A program made the position numbers and the translations under genes. Positions 1 through 11,658 of a stretch of 64,000 bases of DNA are shown here, piece after piece; the stretch's first letter is position 1; every line of letters begins with the position of its first letter. The stretch comes from Tepidiphilus olei (GTDB lineage Bacteria; Pseudomonadota; Gammaproteobacteria; Burkholderiales; Rhodocyclaceae). The stretch spans positions 62,001-126,000 of the forward strand of contig NZ_SBHO01000005.1 of assembly GCF_006980705.1 (NCBI RefSeq), written 5' to 3'. The notes under the pieces are model-generated. The model was not told the DNA's origin, searched no databases, and worked only from the letters and a program-made list of their open reading frames with translations.

Positions 1-348
1 CACACGGTCGATTCGGGGAATCGGGTTCCTCACCTGGCTTTTCAGCCGGACCAGGTGCACGAAGTGGCGGCGCTGCCGATCGCGGAATGCCGTACCGCCT
101 CTTATCTGCGGCTCGCGGTGACCGATCGCCCGGGTGTGCTCGCCGAGATCACGCGCGTGCTCGCCGCCGAGGATATCTCCATCGCGGCCATGATCCAGAA
201 AGCGCCGGAGGGTGGCCGGGCGGAGATCGTGATGACCACGCACGAGGCGAGCGAAGCGGCGATGAACCGGGCGATCGCGGCGATCGAGGCGCTGTCGGCG
301 GTGCAGGGAGCCGTTACGCGGCTGCGCATCGAACCGCTCGCGGACTGA
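1..348 (+). CDS. hom: Homoserine dehydrogenase, C-terminal part (partial)
   Basis: The reading frame is open from base 1, so the gene starts outside the window; 115 codons remain. They hold the end of the catalytic part (VPHLAFQPDQV) and a C-terminal ACT domain with the typical stretch DRPGVLAEITRVLAAEDISI. Homoserine dehydrogenase reduces aspartate semialdehyde to homoserine with NAD(P)H, the branch point to threonine and methionine, and the ACT domain usually carries threonine feedback control. The gene ends 9 bases before the Lon-like gene. thrC, which often follows hom in betaproteobacteria, is not next to it. Confidence 0.88.
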   Translation, partial: HTVDSGNRVPHLAFQPDQVHEVAALPIAECRTASYLRLAVTDRPGVLAEITRVLAAEDISIAAMIQKAPEGGRAEIVMTTHEASEAAMNRAIAAIEALSAVQGAVTRLRIEPLAD

Positions 349-357
349 CGGCGCGCG

Positions 358-2817
358 ATGGACGAATTCGCAGGGGAAATGCGGCGGGCGCATCATCGCT
401 TGCCGGCGCAGTCTTTACGCCGGGTAACGGATCCGGCCGCGATCGCGGCGGTGCTGGCCGAGCCGGGCGAAGTGGTGCCCGTGGGACTGGGGCAGGAGCG
501 GGCCGAGGAGGCGCTGCGCTTTGCTCTGGCGATGAATCACGTGGGCGGCTATCACGTGTTTCTCTTCGGCCTGCCGGGCACGGGGCGGCACGCGATCGCC
601 TTGCACCACATCGGGGAGGCGGCTCGCCGCTTGCCGGCGCCGGAAGATCTCGCCTATCGTTACGATTTCTCCGATCCGCAACGGCCGCGCCTGCTGAAAC
701 TTCCCGCGGGCACGGCGCGTAGGCTCGCCGACGACTTGCAGAATTTCACGCGCCAGCTCGAGCCGGCGGTAAATGCGGCCTTCGAGGCGAAAGCCCATCA
801 GGAGCGGATCGATGCGCTGGAATCGGCGCACAAGGAGCGCGAGAGCCGGGCGATCGAAGCGATCGTGCAGGCGTGCGCCGAGGATCGGCTCAAGCTGCTG
901 CAAACCGGCGATGGCTGGGCATTCGTCCCGGTGGACGAGGCGGGCGAGCCGCTCGCGCCCGAGCACTACGAGGCTCTCTCGGCCAAGGAGAAGGCGCGCA
1001 TCGAGCAGGCGGTGGAGCGCTGGCGCCAGCGTTTGCTCGAGGTGCTCGACGAATTCCCCGCCTGGCGCGAGGCGCTCTATGCATCGATCCGGCGGGCGGA
1101 ACGTGAAGCACTCGAGCCGGTGGTACGACACTTGCTCACCCCGTTGCGGGAGAAGTACGCCGGTTTGTCCGCGGTGATCGGCCTGCTCGACGAAATCGAG
1201 CGCGACATCCTCGATGGTGAGCGCGAGTGGCTGGAGGACGACGAAGAGGGCGGGCGCAATGCCGCATTCTCTCCACTTATCCGTTACCAGATCCACGTGC
1301 TGGTGGCGCACGAGGCCGGTGAGGGCGCCCCGGTGGTGTTCGAAGACAACCCGAGCTACGCCAACCTCGTGGGTTGGGTCGAGACGCTGCAGCAGCTCGG
1401 TGAGCGCATCACGCATTTCCAGCTGATCCGTGCCGGGGCGCTCGTGCGCGCGCGGGGCGGTTTTCTTCTGCTCGATGCCGAGCGGCTGCTGGCCCAGCCG
1501 GCGGCGTGGGACGCCTTGAAGCGCGCTCTGCAGCGGCGCGAGGTGCGCATCGAACCGCCTCCGGAGGCGGCCGGTTGGGGCAGCGTACGCATGCTGGAGC
1601 CCGAGCCGATCGATTGTCCGCTCAAAGTGGTGCTCATCGGCTCGGCCGACACTTTTCATATCTTGTTCGATCTGGACGACGATTTCCAGGATCTCTTCAA
1701 GATTCCGGCCGAAGCGGCCGACGACGTGCCGCGCACGCCCGAAACCGAGGCGGATCTGGCGCGATTGTTGGTGCATCTGGCGCGCGAGAATGCCTTGCGC
1801 CCGCCGTCGGCCGCAGCGCTCGCGGCAGTGCTCGATCAGGCCGCCCGCGAGGCAGAGCATGCCCATCGACTCACCTTGCGCACGCGGACTCTGGTGGATC
1901 TGCTGCGGGAGGCGGACGCCCTGTCGCACGCCGACGCAGCGCAGGAGATCGGGGTGGAAGCCGTGCGCGCGGCGGTGGCGGCGCGTGAGCGGCGCCTTGC
2001 CCGTCACGCCGAGGAGACGATCGAGGCGATGCTCGAGGGGGAGCTCCTCATTTCCACCGAGGGCGCGCGGGCCGGGCAGATCAATGGCCTGGTGGTGGTC
2101 GACGTCGCGCATCAAAGCTACGGCTATCCGGTGCGCATCACCGCCACCGTGCGCCTGGGTGGCGAGGGCGAGGTCGTCGACATCGAACGCGAGACCGAGC
2201 TCGGCGGCGCCATTCATTCCAAGGGGGTGATGATCCTCGCCTCGTTCCTTGCCGGGCGTTTTGGCCGCCATCAGCCGCTGTCGCTGTCGGCGAGCCTGGT
2301 GATGGAGCAATCCTATGCGTTCGTCGAGGGCGATTCGGCCTCGCTCGCCGAGCTGTGTGCACTGCTGTCGGCCATCTCCGGGCTGCCGCTCGCGCAGGGA
2401 ATGGCGGTGACCGGTTCGGTCAATCAGTTCGGCGAAGTACAGGTGATCGGCGGGGTGAACGAGAAGATCGAGGGGTTCTTCACCCTGTGTGCGCGCCGGG
2501 GGCTGACCGGCGAGCAAGGGGTGATCATCCCGCGGGGCAACGTGCGCCACCTGATGCTGCGCGAGGAAGTGGTCGAAGCCGTACGGGCAGGGAAATTCGC
2601 AATCTGGGCGGTAGATACGGTAGACGAGGCGATAGCCTTGCTCACCGGTATGCCCGCCGGTGCGCCCGATGGGCGTATTCCCACCGGCCGGCCACGCACG
2701 GTCAACGAGGCCGTGGCGGCGCAGCTGCGCCGCATGGTCGAAATCCACTCCGCCGCCGGTGAGGGCGCGCCGCTGCGCCGGCGTTGGCGGCGGCGGGAGA
2801 AGGAGGGCGGGGATTAG
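358..2817 (+). CDS. Lon-family ATP-dependent protease of the AAA_32 (LonB/YcbZ-like) type
   Basis: An 819-residue cytoplasmic protein with an N-terminal ATPase and a C-terminal Lon protease domain. The P-loop at residues 71-78 reads GLPGTGRH, with Arg where Walker A normally has Lys; this may be normal for this subfamily. A long charged helical insertion follows (about 130-290). The protease part has Ser660 in EGDSASLAEL and Lys703 in GGVNEKIEGF. Their spacing of 43 residues equals that of the Ser/Lys dyad of E. coli Lon, so the peptidase should be active. It is longer than E. coli YcbZ (about 586 residues). Substrates are unknown. The ATG lies 9 bases after hom, suggesting co-transcription. 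Its stop overlaps the stop of a small convergent reading frame. Confidence 0.85.
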   Translation: MDEFAGEMRRAHHRLPAQSLRRVTDPAAIAAVLAEPGEVVPVGLGQERAEEALRFALAMNHVGGYHVFLFGLPGTGRHAIALHHIGEAARRLPAPEDLAYRYDFSDPQRPRLLKLPAGTARRLADDLQNFTRQLEPAVNAAFEAKAHQERIDALESAHKERESRAIEAIVQACAEDRLKLLQTGDGWAFVPVDEAGEPLAPEHYEALSAKEKARIEQAVERWRQRLLEVLDEFPAWREALYASIRRAEREALEPVVRHLLTPLREKYAGLSAVIGLLDEIERDILDGEREWLEDDEEGGRNAAFSPLIRYQIHVLVAHEAGEGAPVVFEDNPSYANLVGWVETLQQLGERITHFQLIRAGALVRARGGFLLLDAERLLAQPAAWDALKRALQRREVRIEPPPEAAGWGSVRMLEPEPIDCPLKVVLIGSADTFHILFDLDDDFQDLFKIPAEAADDVPRTPETEADLARLLVHLARENALRPPSAAALAAVLDQAAREAEHAHRLTLRTRTLVDLLREADALSHADAAQEIGVEAVRAAVAARERRLARHAEETIEAMLEGELLISTEGARAGQINGLVVVDVAHQSYGYPVRITATVRLGGEGEVVDIERETELGGAIHSKGVMILASFLAGRFGRHQPLSLSASLVMEQSYAFVEGDSASLAELCALLSAISGLPLAQGMAVTGSVNQFGEVQVIGGVNEKIEGFFTLCARRGLTGEQGVIIPRGNVRHLMLREEVVEAVRAGKFAIWAVDTVDEAIALLTGMPAGAPDGRIPTGRPRTVNEAVAAQLRRMVEIHSAAGEGAPLRRRWRRREKEGGD

Positions 2818-2897
2818 GAAGTGGCCGAGCGCAAACGCTCGACCACGGCGGCGAGTTCAGCCACGAAGTCGTGGGCGGCGCGACGATCGGCGATCAC
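2814..2897 (-). CDS. Possible 27-codon coupled ORF behind the nucleotidyltransferase
   Basis: A GTG codon overlaps the TGA of the MNT nucleotidyltransferase (GTGA) and opens a 27-codon frame ending in TAA, overlapping the stop of the convergent Lon-like gene. The predicted peptide is helical, rich in Ala, Val and Arg (contains HDFVAELAAVVERLR). It sits where a HEPN toxin gene would lie in an MNT/HEPN pair but is far too short to be one. It could be a remnant, a real small protein or chance. No function is assigned. Confidence 0.3.
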   Translation of the reverse strand: MIADRRAAHDFVAELAAVVERLRSATS

Positions 2898-3193
2898 AGG
2901 GCGATTCCTTCGCGGCGGGCGACGTGATGGATCGGGAGTTCTTTCAGGTTCGGCGCGGCGAGCACGACGTCTACCTTGCGGCCGTCGAGCAGGCGGCTTA
3001 TCCGACCTGCGATGCGGGCGGCGAGTAGGGCCGGTTCGGCAACCGGTTCCACGACTTCGACGAGCAGGTCGACATCGCCGCCGCGGGCTGAGTCATCGAG
3101 CCGGGAGCCGAAGAGCCGCACGGTGGCCTGAGCTCCGGCGAGTTCGGTCACGAGGGAGCGGATGCGTTCGATTTGGGCAGGGGTGAGTCTCAT
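2894..3193 (-). CDS. MNT-type nucleotidyltransferase domain protein
   Basis: A 99-residue single-domain protein of the DNA polymerase beta-like minimal nucleotidyltransferase superfamily. The signature [18 protein letters not shown] carries the GS motif and the D-x-D metal ligands (GDVDLLV). A third acidic residue is likely in the strand KVDVVL near residue 80. Such proteins often act as antitoxins that AMPylate a HEPN RNase partner. No HEPN gene lies on either side: crcB is divergent upstream and only a 27-codon frame follows. It is therefore an orphan MNT gene, or its partner has been lost. Its ATG is 63 bases from the crcB start. Confidence 0.75.
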   Translation of the reverse strand: MRLTPAQIERIRSLVTELAGAQATVRLFGSRLDDSARGGDVDLLVEVVEPVAEPALLAARIAGRISRLLDGRKVDVVLAAPNLKELPIHHVARREGIAL

Positions 3194-3256
3194 GCAGGGG
3201 ATGATAACAGGGGCTCTCGGCGAGCGGCAAGATCAAGCCTGTGGCATCAGGAGAAC

Positions 3257-3661
3257 ATGATGAACGGTGGGGGTGTGCTGGCGCAAGCGGCGGCGATCGC
3301 CCTGGGTGCGGCCTTGGGGGCTTTGCTGCGCTGGCAGCTGGGCGTGCGGCTCAATGCCTGGTTTCCCGAACTGCCGCCGGGGACGCTCGCGGCGAACCTG
3401 ATCGGCGGGTTCGTGATCGGGGCGGCGATCGCGGTGTTCTCGACCTGGCCGGAAATTCCTTTGGGATGGCGTCTTTTCGTCACCACGGGGTTGTGTGGCG
3501 GCCTGACCACCTTCTCTACGTTCAGCGCCGAAGTCTTCGCCTTGATGCAACACGGACGATTCGCGCTTGCACTCGTCGCCATGGTGTTGCACCTGGGCGG
3601 ATCGCTCCTGGCAACGGCAGGGGGGTTTGCCGCCGTGAAGTTGCTGCGCGCGGTAACGTAA
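3257..3661 (+). CDS. crcB: Fluoride ion channel CrcB/Fluc
   Basis: A 134-residue inner-membrane protein with four predicted hydrophobic segments. Fluc motifs are visible: [10 protein letters not shown] near the N-terminus, [13 protein letters not shown] in the second segment and [13 protein letters not shown] in the third, which holds the pore phenylalanines and the Na+-site region. It forms a dual-topology dimer that exports fluoride. Two adjacent ATGs (3257, 3260) are possible starts; the SD-like AGGAG at 3249-3253 is better spaced for the second. No fluoride riboswitch consensus is seen in the short leader. A hairpin-terminator lies downstream, before carA. Confidence 0.92.
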   Translation: MMNGGGVLAQAAAIALGAALGALLRWQLGVRLNAWFPELPPGTLAANLIGGFVIGAAIAVFSTWPEIPLGWRLFVTTGLCGGLTTFSTFSAEVFALMQHGRFALALVAMVLHLGGSLLATAGGFAAVKLLRAVT

Positions 3662-3690
3662 AAAATCTAAAGTATGCAGCCGCGGCGCGA

Positions 3691-3719
3691 TTGCCGCCGG
3701 CAGGTTTTCGCGGTAAAAT
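3691..3719 (+). promoter_or_regulatory. Predicted sigma70 promoter of carAB
   Basis: TTGCCG (3691-3696), a 17-base spacer and TAAAAT (3714-3719). Transcription would start near 3726, about 86 bases before the carA GTG and directly before the hairpin at 3732-3761. Prediction from sequence only. Confidence 0.5.
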
Positions 3720-3731
3720 GTAAATATAAAG

Positions 3732-3766
3732 AACGGGATGGCGAAGCGTGCCCATCCCGTTTTTTT
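3732..3766 (+). terminator. Hairpin with T-run in the crcB-carA gap (terminator or carA attenuator)
   Basis: A perfect 10-bp stem (AACGGGATGG / CCATCCCGTT), a 10-base loop and seven T residues form a strong intrinsic terminator. It can end crcB transcription. It also lies just downstream of the predicted carA promoter, so it would form the very 5' end of the carA transcript and could act as an attenuator. Confidence 0.8.
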
Positions 3767-3811
3767 CGGCAGGCCGCTCAGGCGCCGCTGAATCCACTGC
3801 AAGGAGCCGTC

Positions 3812-4963
3812 GTGTCTTTCAATCCCGCGATCCTCGTCCTCGCCGACGGAACGGTGTTCCACGGCGAGGGTATCGGTGCGACCGGTCACACCGTCGGCGA
3901 GGTGGTGTTCAACACCTCGATGACGGGCTATCAGGAAATCCTCACCGATCCGAGTTATTCCCGGCAGATCGTCACGCTCACCTATCCCCACATCGGCAAT
4001 GTCGGTGTCAACGACGAGGACGTCGAGTCCGAGCGTGTGATGGCGGCCGGACTGGTGGTGCGTGACGTGCCGCTCTTGGCGAGCAACTTCCGCATGCGCT
4101 GCGCTTTGCCCGAGTATCTGCGCGCACAAGGGGTGGTGGCGATCGCCGGCATCGACACGCGCAAGCTCACGCGCATCCTGCGCGATCGCGGTGCGCAGGC
4201 GGGCGTCCTCGTCACGGCCCCGGCGGGCAAGACGCCCGACGTGGCCGAGGCGCTCGCTCTGGCGCGCGCATTTCCCGGGCTTGCCGGCATGGATCTGGCC
4301 AAAGAAGTGAGCCGGCGCGACGTCGCCGCCTGGCACGAGGGCGAATGGGCGCTGGGGCGGGGCTACGTACCGGCAGGCGAGGGGCCACGGCACGTGGTGG
4401 TCTATGATTATGGCGTGAAGCACAACATCCTTCGCATGATCGCCGCGCGCGGCTGCCGCGTCACGGTGGTGCCGGCGCAGACACCCTTCGAGCAGACGCT
4501 CGCGCTCGCGCCCGACGGCATCCTGCTTGCCAACGGGCCGGGCGATCCGGCGGCCTGCGACTATGCGATCGCCACGGCGCGTGAGGCGATCGCGCGACGC
4601 ATCCCCACCTTCGGCATCTGCCTGGGGCATCAGATCCTGGGGCTTGCCTCGGGGGCGAAGACGGTGAAGATGAAGTTCGGCCATCATGGGGCAAACCATC
4701 CGGTCAAGGATCTCGACACCGGGCGCGTGTATATCACCAGCCAGAATCACGGCTTTGCCGTGGATGCCGACACGCTGCCAGCCAATTGCCGCGTCACGCA
4801 CGTGTCGCTCTTCGACGGCAGCCTGCAGGGGATCGAGCGCACCGACGCGCCGGCCTTCGGTTTCCAGGGGCACCCCGAAGCGAGCCCGGGGCCGCACGAC
4901 GTCGGCTATCTGTTCGACCGTTTCGTCGCGCTGATCGACGCGCACCGCAACCAACGTCCATGA
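3812..4963 (+). CDS. carA: Carbamoyl-phosphate synthase small subunit (glutamine amidotransferase)
   Basis: A 383-residue protein that hydrolyses glutamine and channels ammonia to CarB for carbamoyl phosphate, the precursor of arginine and pyrimidines. The N-terminal CPSase small-chain domain begins [19 protein letters not shown]. The class I amidotransferase domain carries the nucleophile Cys270 in [11 protein letters not shown] and the His/Glu pair in [11 protein letters not shown] near the end. Start is GTG at 3812 with AAGGAG at 3801-3806; this gives the usual family length. carB follows after 72 bases. Confidence 0.97.
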   Translation: MSFNPAILVLADGTVFHGEGIGATGHTVGEVVFNTSMTGYQEILTDPSYSRQIVTLTYPHIGNVGVNDEDVESERVMAAGLVVRDVPLLASNFRMRCALPEYLRAQGVVAIAGIDTRKLTRILRDRGAQAGVLVTAPAGKTPDVAEALALARAFPGLAGMDLAKEVSRRDVAAWHEGEWALGRGYVPAGEGPRHVVVYDYGVKHNILRMIAARGCRVTVVPAQTPFEQTLALAPDGILLANGPGDPAACDYAIATAREAIARRIPTFGICLGHQILGLASGAKTVKMKFGHHGANHPVKDLDTGRVYITSQNHGFAVDADTLPANCRVTHVSLFDGSLQGIERTDAPAFGFQGHPEASPGPHDVGYLFDRFVALIDAHRNQRP

Positions 4964-5035
4964 GCTTTCCGCCGCCGGTGCCGTCCGTCACGAGCGGGCG
5001 GGGCCGGCGGCCACCCACCGACGACAGGGAACGAC

Positions 5036-8265
<3,230 letters not shown>

Positions 8266-8269
<4 letters not shown>

Positions 8270-8739
8270 AATATCCCATGACGGTTGAAGGCGCGGAAAA
8301 GCTGCGCCAGGAATTGCATCGTCTCAAGACCGTGGAGCGGCAGGCGGTGATCGCAGCGATCGCCGAAGCGCGCGCCCACGGCGATCTTTCCGAGAACGCC
8401 GAATACGACGCCGCGCGCGAGCGTCAGGCCTTCATCGAAGGGCGTATCCAGGAGCTGGAGGCCAAACTGGCGAATGCGCAGATCATCGACCCGAAAACCC
8501 TGGATGCCGACGGGCGGGTCGTGTTCGGTGCCACCGTCGAGCTCGAGGATATGGAAAGCGGTGAGAAAGCGTGCTATCAGATCGTGGGCGACGAGGAAGC
8601 CGACGTGAAGGCGGGGAAAATCTCGGTGAGCTCACCGATCGCCCGCGCCCTCATCGGCAAGTACGTGGGCGACGTGGTGCAGGTACAAACTCCCGGAGGG
8701 CTGCGCGAGTTCGAGATCCTGGGCGTGCGCTACGTTTGA
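8266..8739 (+). CDS. greA: Transcription elongation factor GreA
   Basis: A 157-residue factor. An N-terminal antiparallel coiled coil (about 1-75) carries the acidic tip [15 protein letters not shown], with Asp40 and Glu43 matching the residues that act in the RNA polymerase secondary channel. A C-terminal FKBP-like domain follows. It stimulates cleavage of backtracked transcripts. The ATG overlaps the carB stop (ATGA), so translation is coupled. The carAB-greA order is common in betaproteobacteria. Confidence 0.96.
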
Positions 8740-8782
8740 GCGGCGGGGGATGAATCGTCGCCAGCGAGCCGATCGCGAGGTG

Positions 8783-8805
8783 GCCGTGCGCACGGCAGCT
8801 TCTTT
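8783..8805 (+). terminator. Weak terminator-like hairpin after greA
   Basis: The 14-base palindrome GCCGTGCGCACGGC can form a 5-bp stem with a 4-base loop, followed by the pyrimidine-rich AGCTTCTTTC. It lies between the convergent ends of greA and yhbY. The short stem and interrupted T-run make this weak. Confidence 0.3.
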
Positions 8806-9248
8806 CATGGACTTCGCGGCTTGCGGCCCTGCTTTTTGGCGGGGCGTCGAGCTGCCTTGGCGGTTGCGCGTTGCTCGATGAGCGCACGTAGCCGGGCCGC
8901 CCGAGCAAATGCCTTGGCCGACTTGGCGTGTGCCCCTGGCGCAGAGGATTTTTCCGCCACTTCCTGGGGTGGAGTCTCGGGTCGGGGGCGCCATAGCACC
9001 AACAGGTTACCGATGTGCTGCACGGGCGCACAGTCGAGCCGCTCGCAGATTTCGGTCATGAGTGCTTCGCGCGCCTCGCGCTCGGAGCCGGCCACCCGCA
9101 CCTTGATGAGCTCGTGCGCCGTCAGCGCCCGGTCGATCTCCGCGAGTACCGCCTCGGTGAGCCCCTTGCTTGCAATGATGACGACGGGGTTGAGATGATG
9201 GGCTTGGGCGCGGAGGGCCCGGCGGGTATGGCTGTCGATCTGGCGCAT
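8805..9248 (-). CDS. yhbY: YhbY-type RNA-binding protein (CRS1-YhbY/CRM domain)
   Basis: A 147-residue protein. Residues 1-95 form the CRM domain ([20 protein letters not shown], then ELIKVRV and the end [11 protein letters not shown]). The remaining 50 residues are a basic low-complexity tail rich in Ala, Lys and Arg, longer than the roughly 97-residue E. coli protein. YhbY associates with pre-50S ribosomal particles. The ATG at 9248 is divergent from rlmE with 45 bases between the two starts, a pairing common in proteobacteria. Confidence 0.9.
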   Translation of the reverse strand: MRQIDSHTRRALRAQAHHLNPVVIIASKGLTEAVLAEIDRALTAHELIKVRVAGSEREAREALMTEICERLDCAPVQHIGNLLVLWRPRPETPPQEVAEKSSAPGAHAKSAKAFARAARLRALIEQRATAKAARRPAKKQGRKPRSP

Positions 9249-9293
9249 GGGATGGTAGTGTTTGCTGTAAAACAAGATTTTAGCGCAAGGATC

Positions 9294-9917
9294 ATGGGAA
9301 AGAACAAAAGCCATCGGGATTGGATCCATCGCCATTTGACCGATCCTTACGTCCAGGAGGCCACCCGCGCCGGCTACCGCTCGCGCGCGGCCTTCAAGTT
9401 GATCGAGATCGACGATCGGGACCGGCTGCTGCGGCGCGGTCAGTGCGTGCTGGATCTGGGTTCGGCGCCGGGGGCTTGGTCGCAAGTGGCGCGCGAACGG
9501 GTGGGTGAGACGGGACAGGTCTTTGCCCTCGATCTTTTGCCGATGGCACCTATTCCTGGCGTGGAATTCGTGCAGGGAGATTTCACCGAGGAGGCGACGG
9601 AACGGGCGCTGGAGGCGCTCTTGGCCGACACCAAGCTCGACGTGGTCTTGAGCGACATGGCCCCCAACCTTTCGGGCATCGCCTCGGTCGATCAGGCGCG
9701 TGCGATGCACCTGGCCGAGTTGGCGCTCGATTTCGCCGTGCGCCACCTGCGTCCCGAAGGGGTTTTTCTCATCAAGGTGTTCCAAGGGGAAGGATTCGAG
9801 GAGTTCCGCCGGGCGATGGGTGCGGCGTTTGGCAGCGTGGCGGTGCGCAAACCCAAAGCTTCGCGCGACCGCAGTGCGGAGGTGTATCTGCTCGGGCGGG
9901 GATTGCGCCGCACTTGA
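9294..9917 (+). CDS. rlmE: 23S rRNA 2'-O-ribose U2552 methyltransferase RlmE (RrmJ/FtsJ)
   Basis: A 207-residue SAM-dependent methyltransferase. The SAM-binding motif [15 protein letters not shown] is followed by the full K-D-K-E catalytic tetrad: Lys35 (SRAAFKL), Asp121 ([10 protein letters not shown]), Lys161 ([10 protein letters not shown]) and Glu196 ([10 protein letters not shown]). It methylates U2552 in the A-loop late in 50S assembly. I chose ATG 9294, which gives the family length (E. coli 209); the frame stays open upstream but has no homology there. ftsH and folP, frequent downstream neighbours, are absent; a truncated repeat follows instead. Confidence 0.96.
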   Translation: MGKNKSHRDWIHRHLTDPYVQEATRAGYRSRAAFKLIEIDDRDRLLRRGQCVLDLGSAPGAWSQVARERVGETGQVFALDLLPMAPIPGVEFVQGDFTEEATERALEALLADTKLDVVLSDMAPNLSGIASVDQARAMHLAELALDFAVRHLRPEGVFLIKVFQGEGFEEFRRAMGAAFGSVAVRKPKASRDRSAEVYLLGRGLRRT

Positions 9918-9919
9918 GT

Positions 9920-9993
9920 GTGATCCCCCGGATAGGCGAGCATCCGGGCACCGCGCAACGCCGCCATGCAGCCGCGCAGCAGGTTATTCGAGG
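9920..9993 (-). repeat. Truncated copy A of the dispersed MITE-like repeat
   Basis: The reverse complement of this stretch matches the left half of the repeat at 59563-59706 over about 66 bases with four differences (shared core CTGCTGCGCGGCTGCATGGC, then GCGTTGCGCGGTGC). The right half and right terminal inverted repeat are missing, so this copy is truncated next to rlmE. Confidence 0.8.
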
Positions 9994-10001
9994 TGTCCAA
10001 A

Positions 10002-10025
10002 GAAAAAAGGCCGGTTACCCGGCCT
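10002..10025 (-). terminator. Intrinsic terminator of aceA
   Basis: Read on the minus strand, a 7-bp stem (AGGCCGG / CCGGCCT) with a 4-base loop is followed by six T residues. It lies about 58 bases downstream of the aceA stop. Confidence 0.8.
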
Positions 10026-10082
10026 CAAGATTGTCTGCGCGCGGCCGTCTGATGCGGCCGCGGACTCCTCCCTCTCTCGTGA

Positions 10083-11378
<1,296 letters not shown>

Positions 11379-11402
11379 GACGGTTCCTTCCTTGAGAGAG
11401 GA

Positions 11403-11429
11403 GAAAAAGCCCATGAGCAAAGCTCATGG
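11403..11429 (-). other. Hairpin with T-run in the aceA 5' leader
   Basis: On the minus strand an 8-bp stem (CCATGAGC / GCTCATGG) with a TTT loop is followed by GCTTTTTC, then by the aceA ribosome site. It would form the 5' end of the transcript from the predicted promoter. It could be a 5' stabiliser or a short attenuator. Confidence 0.55.
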
Positions 11430-11434
11430 ACTGC

Positions 11435-11463
11435 ATGGTACGTCAGCTTGGGCGCGACGTCAA
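11435..11463 (-). promoter_or_regulatory. Predicted sigma70 promoter of aceA
   Basis: Minus strand TTGACG (11463-11458), 17-base spacer, TACCAT (11440-11435). The predicted start is near 11428, about 50 bases before the ATG. The palindrome at 11466-11479 sits directly upstream of the -35 box. Confidence 0.55.
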
Positions 11464-11465
11464 CA

Positions 11466-11479
11466 GTCTTATATAAGAC
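11466..11479. promoter_or_regulatory. 14-bp palindrome GTCTTATATAAGAC upstream of aceA
   Basis: A perfect 14-bp palindrome just upstream of the aceA -35 box, a position suited to an activator, although it is AT-rich enough to overlap another promoter. A related palindrome with the same GTCTTATA core lies upstream of prpE at 57527-57544. The rest of the gap towards btuB (11480-11607) shows nothing recognisable. Confidence 0.5.
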
Positions 11480-11607
11480 ATAAGATAAAGCGAGTGGCTT
11501 GCTGCACTGTGATAAACTCGTGCTGCCTCCCGGTCCTCTGGGCGAAATGGACCGTCCTGCCAACGCCTCCGTCAGCGTCATCCTGGTAAAAGTCGAGATC
11601 TGATTCC

Positions 11608-11626
11608 AAAAAGCGGCCCAATCGCT
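11608..11626 (-). terminator. Weak terminator candidate after btuB
   Basis: Minus strand AGCG/CGCT stem of 4 bp around a 7-base loop followed by TTTTT, 33 bases past the btuB stop. The stem is short, so this is tentative. Confidence 0.35.
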
Positions 11627-11658
11627 CCCTTCAGCGCCAAGGAGATTTGAGCGCTACA

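Noticed and set aside
3194-3256. Possible fluoride riboswitch ahead of crcB
   Set aside because: A GGGGATGA-like start is visible, but the CTGATG...CTCCT part and pseudoknot partners of the crcB RNA motif are missing, and the leader is too short.
9249-9785. Upstream extension of the yhbY frame
   Set aside because: It runs opposite rlmE; the CRM domain begins at the ATG at 9248.
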